Shown here piece after piece: positions 1 to 4,193 of a DNA stretch of 6,946 nt. The stretch is from Bacillota bacterium. Its GTDB lineage: Bacteria; Bacillota; Dethiobacteria; SKNC01. Under the pieces are notes generated by a model. The model was not told the origin of the DNA, made no database searches, and saw only the letters and a list, made by a program, of their open reading frames with translations. The stretch's first letter is position 1. Every line of letters begins with the position of its first letter. Location: assembly GCA_007120745.1 (NCBI GenBank), contig SKNC01000113.1, positions 1-6,946 on the forward strand, read 5' to 3'. A program made the translations under genes and the position numbers.

Positions 1-57
1 CAGGAGGCTCAAGCAAAGCTAAAAGCGCTGGAAGGTAACTCACTGTCGCGGGCTCTA
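1..57 (-). ncRNA. 5' part of a structured small RNA, copy 1 of a tandem pair (cut by window edge); candidate forespore CsfG-type sRNA
   Basis: This is the first ~57 nt of a second copy of the RNA at 364-221; the rest lies beyond the left edge. Aligned on the minus strand the copies share about four fifths of positions, including the 20-nt block GAGTTACCTTCCAGCGCTTT (41-22, matching 349-330) without a change. The 5' stem strand reads AGAGCCCGCG here and AGAGCCCGCA in copy 2. The internal hairpin is also present (26-18 with 14-7) but less well paired, with a loop one base shorter. Near the edge the sequence reads GAGCCTCCTG, which contains CCTCCT, complementary to a Shine-Dalgarno core. A promoter-like pair like that of copy 2 stands just upstream. 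The family name is inferred; strand and existence are better supported because structure, block and promoter recur. Confidence 0.55.
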
Positions 58-61
58 CTTA

Positions 62-90
62 TATGATGTCCCCATTTCAACTTTTTATAC
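62..90 (-). promoter_or_regulatory. forespore sigma-G-like promoter of RNA copy 1
   Basis: On the minus strand GTATA (90-86) is followed after 17 nt by CATCATA (68-62), and the RNA stem begins 6 nt further on at 56. As I recall the sigma-G consensus (GHATR, about 17-18 nt, CATNHTA), both elements fit exactly. The sequence GGGACAT overlapping the -10 element is shared with copy 2. No sigma-A -35 box is present at the right distance. Confidence 0.5.
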
Positions 91-175
91 AATTTTTCAT
101 TTTTTATTTTTTACCTATTCTAAGGCAGAAAACTCCCATCCTTGCATACTATGAGCAGCCGCATTTCTAGACGGT

Positions 176-219
176 AATTTCCGGTTGTGAGCTGCTCACC
201 TCTCTTTATCACGGAAATT
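176..219. repeat. imperfect inverted repeat between the two small RNAs
   Basis: AATTTCC (176-182) pairs with GGAAATT (213-219) and GTGA (187-190) pairs with TCAC (209-212), with a 4-nt bulge GGTT on one side. The loop holds a nested palindrome, GTGAGC-T-GCTCAC (187-199). It lies just downstream of the RNA copy 2 tail on the minus strand. It has no T-run of its own at the far end. It could protect a 3' end or be a protein site; neither is shown. Between 91 and 175 I see only AT-rich spacer. Confidence 0.4.
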
Positions 220-220
220 G

Positions 221-248
221 AAAAAGTAAGAGCCCGCAGGCAGCAGGC
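221..248 (-). terminator. 3' terminator-like hairpin of RNA copy 2
   Basis: Read on the minus strand, GCCTGC (248-243) pairs with GCGGGC (237-232), one pair being G-T, around a 5-nt loop. It is followed by TCTTACTTTTT (231-221). This is a compact GC-rich hairpin plus T-tail. The descending arm is also the 3' strand of the RNA's closing stem, so the terminator hairpin and the closing stem are mutually exclusive folds. Confidence 0.45.
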
Positions 249-364
249 ATAAGCAATTCCAGGGACTTAAAAAGTATAGAATAGTCAGCGGCCTTAAAAG
301 TCTCTCCCAGGAAGCTTAAGCATCAGCTTAAAGCGCTGGAAGGTAACTCGCTGTTGCGGGCTCT
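221..364 (-). ncRNA. Structured small RNA, copy 2 of a tandem pair; candidate forespore CsfG-type sRNA
   Basis: An RNA of about 144 nt with no reading frame. The minus-strand fold has three parts. The closing stem pairs AGAGCCCGCA (364-355) with TGCGGGCTCT (238-229), and CAGC (353-350) with GCTG (244-241). An internal hairpin pairs 334-326 with 321-314 around a 4-nt loop. The apical stem pairs TTCCTGGGA (313-305) with TCCCTGGAA (265-257), with one T-T mismatch. Between the closing stem and the hairpin lies an unpaired segment GAGTTACCTTCCAGC, the part best conserved with copy 1; ACCTTCC could pair with purine-rich ribosome sites. A sigma-G-like promoter precedes it and a T-run follows. Known fact: CsfG is a ~147-nt forespore RNA conserved among endospore formers. 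Identity with it is my inference from size, promoter type and context. A 6S RNA read on the opposite strand is the main alternative. Confidence 0.55.
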
Positions 365-369
365 GATAT

Positions 370-398
370 TATAATGTCCCGATAAAAATAATTTATAC
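370..398 (-). promoter_or_regulatory. forespore sigma-G-like promoter of RNA copy 2
   Basis: On the minus strand GTATA (398-394) is followed after exactly 17 nt by CATTATA (376-370), and the RNA stem starts at 364. The spacing and both elements match those of copy 1, although most of the AT-rich spacer has diverged. That points to selection on these positions. The -10 part also contains TATAAT, so a weak sigma-A promoter is possible, but nothing resembles TTGACA upstream. Confidence 0.55.
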
Positions 399-422
399 TC
401 TATTTTTAAAAATATTTTTTTT

Positions 423-463
423 AAAAAAAAAGCCTATAATTCCATGCTTACATCCAGGGCCTT
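423..463 (-). terminator. Possible terminator at the end of nadC
   Basis: On the minus strand AAGGCC (463-458), inside the last nadC codons, can pair with GGCTTT (434-429) just after the stop, with one G-T pair. Nine T residues (431-423) follow the GGC. The loop is long (23 nt), so the hairpin is weak. The next 20 bases (422-402) are pure A/T palindromes. It would separate the nad operon from the small-RNA promoter at 398-370. Confidence 0.35.
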
Positions 464-1267
464 AATGTTATGGGTAAGCTCCCCTACGGAAATATAATTT
501 ACTCCAGCAGCTGCAATATCTTTAATGTTCTTTAAGGTAATCCCTCCGGAAGCTTCAACCAGGGCCTGCCCGTTGACTATGTTCACTGCTTCCTTAATCA
601 TCTCCAGGGACATATTATCCAGCATAATAATATCCACCTTCTCCGCCAGGGCCTCGTGCACCTGTTCCAGGGTACTGACCTCCACTTCAATTTTCACAGT
701 AAAGGGAGCCTTTTCCCTCACTTTTCTTACAGCCTCCCCAATGCCACCCGCTGCAGTAATATGATTGTCTTTAATCATTGGCGTATCATACAGGCCGAAT
801 CGATGGTTTACGCCACCCCCTACAGTTACTGCATACTTTTCCAGGATTCTCAATCCCGGAGTAGTTTTTCGGGTATCCGTAATCTTTACCGGATAATCTT
901 TCACCGCCTCCACGTACCTTCTGGTGCGGGTAGCAATTCCCGAAAGTCTCTGTATGAAATTCAGAGCTACCCTTTCCCCCTGCAGAATTCCTCGGGTCGG
1001 CCCCTCCACCTCTGCAATAATCTTGGGAGCTCCCTTAACTTCTTCGCCATCAGGCAGTTTAGTAATCAGCTTTACCCCGGGGTCAACCAGGCTGAAGACC
1101 ATCCTGGCCACATCCAGTCCGGCCACAATTCCCTTCTCTTTAGCAATCACCTGCCCCCTGCTCACATGATGCTGGGTAAAAATACTTTCGGTGGTAATAT
1201 CCCCTTTTCCTATATCCTCTTTTAATGCCTTTATAACAATTTCTCTTACCACGTGGTTCCGATCCAC
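434..1267 (-). CDS. nadC: Nicotinate-nucleotide pyrophosphorylase (carboxylating), quinolinate phosphoribosyltransferase
   Basis: Cytoplasmic enzyme that joins quinolinate to PRPP and decarboxylates it, giving nicotinate mononucleotide, CO2 and pyrophosphate; last step of the de novo branch. The 277 residues are the usual full length. The N-terminal domain carries EDIGKGDITT (17-26). The barrel carries the substrate-binding set: QRLSG (106-110, Arg107), DTRKTTPG (131-138), NHR (154-156), IKDNH (165-169, Lys166), an IEVEV strand (193-197), LDN (216-218, Asp217) and EASGGI (238-243). Nothing expected is missing. The start is GTG, chosen because AGGAGG sits 7 nt upstream. It overlaps the 3' end of nadB by 22 bp in another frame, which suggests translational coupling. 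The stop is TAG. Identification is near certain. Confidence 0.97.
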   Translation of the reverse strand: MDRNHVVREIVIKALKEDIGKGDITTESIFTQHHVSRGQVIAKEKGIVAGLDVARMVFSLVDPGVKLITKLPDGEEVKGAPKIIAEVEGPTRGILQGERVALNFIQRLSGIATRTRRYVEAVKDYPVKITDTRKTTPGLRILEKYAVTVGGGVNHRFGLYDTPMIKDNHITAAGGIGEAVRKVREKAPFTVKIEVEVSTLEQVHEALAEKVDIIMLDNMSLEMIKEAVNIVNGQALVEASGGITLKNIKDIAAAGVNYISVGELTHNIKALDVSMEL

Positions 1268-2880
1268 TTCACTTCCTCCTTCCTTTCACTGGATAGTGAA
1301 AAAACTAAATGGCCCTGCCAGCTTTTATTTTGAGCAGGGAAATCCTGTCTGAAATGACCGCCTCTGCTTTCCTGCCTCATCAATGCGGCCTTTGCGGTCA
1401 ACCCCGCTACTGTCAGCAAATTCTTCAGTTCAAAGCTTTCTTTATTCCCGGCAGTACATTTTAAAATCTCCTCCTCCTGCCGGCTGATATACTGTAAGGC
1501 TGATTCCAGGGATTCTTTAGAACGAATGATACCCACCCTGTTGAACATTAGCTTTCTCAGGGTATCCCTGACGCCTGAAATTTCTACAACATCCTTTGAA
1601 TTGTGGGCTTCCTGGAACTGAAGCTGCAGAGAAGAGGAATGAACAGGCGACTCTTTCATCTCACTCTTCACTTTTCTAACCACCCGATCTCCAAACACCA
1701 GGCCCTCCAGCAGAGAATTGCTGGCCAAACGATTGGCTCCGTTCACCCCGTTACAGGCTGCTTCACCTGCAGCATACAATCCTTTAATACTGGTTTCACC
1801 AAAAACATCGGTTTTCACTCCACCCATGGTGTAATGAGCCGCCGGAACTACCGGTATTAAATCCTTCGTTATATCAATATTATAGTCTTTAAGAGTACAG
1901 TATATGTTTGGAAAGCGCCTCTTAATAAAATCTTTCCCCATGTGCCTTAAATCCAGGTATATATTGTTTGTCTTTGTCTTTTTCATAACACTAATAATCG
2001 CCCGGGTAACCACATCCCGGGGTCCCAGGTCCGCCAGGGGATGGTAATGAATCATAAACTGTTCTTCATCTTCATTGCGAAGAATTCCCCCGGCACCGCG
2101 AACGGCTTCAGAAATTAAAAAGGATTTCCCCTGGATAGGATAAAAAACCGTAGGATGAAACTGGAAAAACTCCAGGTCCATCACTTCTGCCCCTGCCCGG
2201 TACGCCATGGCTGTCCCGTCACCGGTGGCAACCTCTGAATTGGTGCTTCGTTTAAACAGCTGACCCATCCCACCGGTAGCCAGCACCACAGCATTGGCCA
2301 GGTAGGCCTGAATCTGCCTGTTGTCCTGGTTTAAAACGATGGCCCCCACACAGCGATCCTGGTCGGTAAGCAGGTCAATCACAAAAAGATTTTCCCGGGT
2401 ATCAATATTTCCGCAGGATTTCACAGAGTCCATCAATACGTTCTGAATGGCCCTGCCGGTACAGTCTCCCACATGGAGAATCCGGTTCCGGGAATGAGCC
2501 CCTTCCCTGCCCAGGGCATAATGCTGATTGGTACGGTCAAATATTACGCCCATTTCAATCAGTTCCCTGACCCTGTCAGGACCCTCCTCCGCCAGTATTT
2601 GCACTGTCTGCGGATTGCATATCCCGGCTCCGGCTTCCAGGGTATCTTCCACATGAAGAAGAGTGCTGTCATCCTCAGCCATCACAGAGGCAATCCCCCC
2701 TTGAGCATAGGAAGTATTACATTCCTCCAAAGAAAGCTTGGTTATCAACGTAACTTCCCCCAGAGACGAAGCTTTTAATGCTGTAAACAACCCGGCCACT
2801 CCTCCACCAATAATCAAAAAATCACTGGTATAAGTTTCCAGTTGAGAAAGATTAAAATCAACCAGGTATCGTGAAAGCAT
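1246..2880 (-). CDS. nadB: L-aspartate oxidase
   Basis: FAD enzyme of the succinate dehydrogenase/fumarate reductase flavoprotein family. It oxidises L-aspartate to iminoaspartate for NadA; in anaerobes fumarate can replace oxygen as acceptor. The 544 residues show the FAD-binding GGGVAGLFTAL (25-35), NTSYAQGGIAS (55-65), REGAHSRNRILH (125-136, Glu126), HVGDCTGRA (136-144), ATGGMGQLF (201-209) and FFQFHPT (238-244, His242). These are followed by LGPRDVV (285-291, Arg288), AAHYTMGG (347-354, His349) and GANRLASNSLLEG (381-393, Arg384). The residues match the E. coli catalytic set Glu121, His244, Arg290, His351 and Arg386. The helical C-terminal domain ends with the usual RGGHFRQDFP. A start 7 codons further out exists, but those codons are the ribosome site itself; MLSRYLVDF at 2880, 7 nt after GAGGTG, is preferred. 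Second gene of the operon. Confidence 0.97.
   Translation of the reverse strand: MLSRYLVDFNLSQLETYTSDFLIIGGGVAGLFTALKASSLGEVTLITKLSLEECNTSYAQGGIASVMAEDDSTLLHVEDTLEAGAGICNPQTVQILAEEGPDRVRELIEMGVIFDRTNQHYALGREGAHSRNRILHVGDCTGRAIQNVLMDSVKSCGNIDTRENLFVIDLLTDQDRCVGAIVLNQDNRQIQAYLANAVVLATGGMGQLFKRSTNSEVATGDGTAMAYRAGAEVMDLEFFQFHPTVFYPIQGKSFLISEAVRGAGGILRNEDEEQFMIHYHPLADLGPRDVVTRAIISVMKKTKTNNIYLDLRHMGKDFIKRRFPNIYCTLKDYNIDITKDLIPVVPAAHYTMGGVKTDVFGETSIKGLYAAGEAACNGVNGANRLASNSLLEGLVFGDRVVRKVKSEMKESPVHSSSLQLQFQEAHNSKDVVEISGVRDTLRKLMFNRVGIIRSKESLESALQYISRQEEEILKCTAGNKESFELKNLLTVAGLTAKAALMRQESRGGHFRQDFPAQNKSWQGHLVFSLSSERKEEVKWIGTTW
1275..1280 (-). promoter_or_regulatory. nadC ribosome binding site (inside nadB)
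   Basis: AGGAGG on the minus strand, 7 nt before the GTG start at 1267 and inside the nadB coding sequence. This perfect site fixes the GTG as the start and compensates for the weaker initiation codon. Confidence 0.85.
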
Positions 2881-2887
2881 AAACAAA

Positions 2888-2893
2888 CACCTC
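2888..2893 (-). promoter_or_regulatory. nadB ribosome binding site deciding the start
   Basis: GAGGTG on the minus strand lies 7 nt before the ATG at 2880. It falls within the first codons of the longer open frame starting at 2901, which has no ribosome site of comparable quality; the shorter start is therefore right. Confidence 0.8.
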
Positions 2894-2909
2894 ATCATCA
2901 TAGAAAAAA

Positions 2910-2950
2910 CGTAAAATAAATAAGCCTTCCCGGTTGGAGCCGGGAAAGGC
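2910..2950 (-). terminator. Strong hairpin with T-rich tail between nadA and nadB (partial terminator or processing site)
   Basis: Nine bases after the nadA stop, GCCTT-T-CCCGG (2950-2940) pairs with CCGGGAAGGC (2933-2924) around a 6-nt loop. This makes 10 base pairs, mostly GC, with one bulged T. The tail reads TTATTTATTTTACG, T-rich but interrupted, so termination is probably incomplete. It would lower nadB-nadC expression relative to nadA, or protect the nadA 3' end after cleavage. nadB has no clear promoter of its own after it; the best -10-like match, TATGAT near 2900, lacks a -35 box. Confidence 0.6.
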
Positions 2951-2959
2951 GTATAATCT

Positions 2960-3874
2960 TTATGAATACTGCAGCATGCGGTCCAGACATGTTTTCGCTT
3001 TTATGCGAATGTCCTCCGGAACTTCAATTTGCGGCGACATTTCTTCCAGTGATCTGACTACCTTCTGTAAGTTTGTAAACTTCATGTTGGGACAAATCAT
3101 GTTGGTGGAAAGCAGATAAAAATCTTTATTGGGATTTTCTTTTTTCAGCCGGTAAATTAATCCCAGTTCAGTCCCCACGATAAACCTGGTTTCCTGGGAT
3201 TCCCGGGCGCAGCGGAGCATGCCTCCGGTTCCCAGGGCTGCATCCGCCATCTCCACCACTTCGGGTTGACATTCGGGATGAACCATCATGAATGTGTTGG
3301 GCAGAGCCTCCCGGGCCTTTCTGGCATCTTCCGCCGTAACCCGGTGGTGGGTAATACAGTACCCCTCCCAGAGAATGATTTTCTTATGGGTTTTTCCCGC
3401 AATATAACTGCCCAGGTTCTGGTCCGGTAAAAAGATAAACTCATCAGCGGGATAATTGTTAATCACCTTCTCAGCATTGGCAGAGGTTACACAGACATCA
3501 CACTCCGCTTTCACTGCAGCAGTGGTATTAATATAGCAGGCCACTGCGGCCCGGGGATGTTTCTTCTTCATTTCTCTGACTTTTTGGGGTGCTGCCATAT
3601 CCGCCAGGGGACAGCCTGCCATAATATCCGGCAGCAGCACCGTTTTTTCGGGTGCCAGAATTTTGGCGCTCTCCGCCATGAAGTGAACGCCGCAGAACAC
3701 AATTACCTGTGCTTCCGTTTCCGAAGCAATTTTGCTCAGTTCAAAAGAGTCCCCCACATAATCCGCACAATCTTGAATTTCATCTATTTGATAATTATGA
3801 GCCAGAATAACCGCATTTCTTTCATTCTTCAGCTCTGATAATCGATTTAACAATTTGATTGTATTCTCCTCCAT
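2960..3874 (-). CDS. nadA: Quinolinate synthase A, [4Fe-4S] enzyme
   Basis: Condenses iminoaspartate from NadB with dihydroxyacetone phosphate to form quinolinate in the cytoplasm, using a [4Fe-4S] cluster. From Met at 3874 it has 304 residues, the usual size of the compact NadA form. Cluster ligands by alignment are Cys88 (DIMAGCPL), Cys173 (WEGYCITHH) and Cys261 (MICPNMK), spaced 85 and 88 as in the three-domain fold. Substrate motifs are AHNYQ (25-29), GDSFELS (41-47), YINTTAAVKA (114-123), VTSAN (129-133), HPEC (199-202) and VGTE (233-236). The frame extends 29 codons further, to 3961. That upstream ATG lies 3-5 nt past the -10 box, at or before the predicted transcript start, and has no good ribosome site. 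At 3874 there is AGGGGG 9 nt upstream. First gene of the operon; no cysteine desulfurase gene accompanies it here. Confidence 0.96.
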   Translation of the reverse strand: MEENTIKLLNRLSELKNERNAVILAHNYQIDEIQDCADYVGDSFELSKIASETEAQVIVFCGVHFMAESAKILAPEKTVLLPDIMAGCPLADMAAPQKVREMKKKHPRAAVACYINTTAAVKAECDVCVTSANAEKVINNYPADEFIFLPDQNLGSYIAGKTHKKIILWEGYCITHHRVTAEDARKAREALPNTFMMVHPECQPEVVEMADAALGTGGMLRCARESQETRFIVGTELGLIYRLKKENPNKDFYLLSTNMICPNMKFTNLQKVVRSLEEMSPQIEVPEDIRIKAKTCLDRMLQYS

Positions 3875-3883
3875 GTTTGAAAA

Positions 3884-3889
3884 CCCCCT
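3884..3889 (-). promoter_or_regulatory. nadA ribosome binding site
   Basis: AGGGGG on the minus strand, 9 nt before the ATG at 3874. A near copy, AAAGGGGTTTT, lies upstream (3907-3897), so the leader holds two similar purine blocks in tandem. The downstream one is at a working distance. Confidence 0.6.
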
Positions 3890-3913
3890 TTTGCAAAAAA
3901 CCCCTTTACAGCA

Positions 3914-3942
3914 TAACGGCACTTTAGCAAAAGCTGCCGTTA
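3914..3942 (-). promoter_or_regulatory. Hairpin/palindrome in the nadA leader
   Basis: TAACGGCA (3942-3935) and TGCCGTTA (3921-3914) are perfect complements, continued inside by CTTT/AAAG with one bulged base and a 4-nt loop. That gives about 12 base pairs in a leader of roughly 83 nt. The nearest T-run is 13 nt downstream, so it is not an ordinary terminator. It could be an RNA control hairpin or a DNA operator just downstream of the start point. It does not look like the NiaR operator as I remember it, and no known NAD riboswitch is recognised. Confidence 0.55.
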
Positions 3943-3963
3943 ATAGTCTGAAAACTTTCATCC

Positions 3964-3992
3964 ATTATCTCACGATTAAATAACCTTGTCAA
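3964..3992 (-). promoter_or_regulatory. sigma-A promoter of nadABC
   Basis: On the minus strand TTGACA (3992-3987, perfect) and GATAAT (3969-3964, five of six) are 17 nt apart, the ideal spacing. Transcription should start near 3957, leaving a leader of about 83 nt before the nadA ATG. This promoter also explains why the longer nadA frame is not used. Confidence 0.85.
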
Positions 3993-4119
3993 ACATTACG
4001 GGCCCATTCTGCAAGGGGGCAGGGCACCCACAAAATAAAAAAAGGGAATACTCATATTTCCTAGAATAATAAACTTGAAGTAAAGATTAACTTTCGTTCT
4101 TTGGACGATACCTCATTTT
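3993..4119. other. Divergent intergenic region, no gene seen
   Basis: This stretch between the nadA promoter and the hairpin ahead of the UPF0182 gene has no reading frame of note. A GC-rich patch (about 3999-4030, with GGGCCC and GGGGGCAGGGC) is followed by A-rich sequence. No convincing sigma-A promoter for the plus-strand gene was found in 4000-4180; the gene's promoter remains unplaced. Confidence 0.5.
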
Positions 4120-4143
4120 CCTGCAGCTAAAGCCGCAGGTTTT
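4120..4143 (+). promoter_or_regulatory. Hairpin with short T-tail ahead of the UPF0182 gene
   Basis: CCTGCAGC (4120-4127) pairs with GCCGCAGG (4132-4139) around a TAAA loop, with one A-C mismatch, and is followed by TTTTC. It is too weak and its T-run too short for a confident terminator. If the gene is transcribed from further upstream, this would act as an attenuator in its leader. Confidence 0.4.
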
Positions 4144-4182
4144 CAAGAACACAATTTATAACAAAAACCTCATAGTAAAGAA

Positions 4183-4187
4183 AGGAG
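4183..4187 (+). promoter_or_regulatory. Ribosome binding site of the UPF0182 gene
   Basis: AGGAG in a purine-rich run, 6 nt before the ATG at 4194. It supports that ATG as the start, together with the hydrophobic segment that follows at once. Confidence 0.8.
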
Positions 4188-4193
4188 AATAAA

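Noticed and set aside
229..364. 6S RNA on the plus strand
   Set aside because: The long closing stem, open centre and hairpin in the 3' arm resemble 6S architecture if read on the plus strand. But no promoter precedes 229 on that strand and no T-run follows 364 directly, while the minus strand has both in the right places. Kept as the main alternative.
656..1225. 189-residue plus-strand reading frame
   Set aside because: It is the complement of the conserved nadC barrel and has no recognisable domain.
2881..2901. nadB start at 2901
   Set aside because: The extra seven codons encode MMMRCLF from the ribosome binding site itself; the family normally begins close to the RYLVDF motif.
3914..3942. 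Intrinsic terminator or NAD riboswitch in the nadA leader
   Set aside because: The T-run is 13 nt away from the hairpin, and the conserved features of known NAD riboswitch classes are not recognised.
4120..4143. Terminator for an upstream plus-strand gene
   Set aside because: There is no plus-strand gene upstream and only four T residues follow a mismatched stem.
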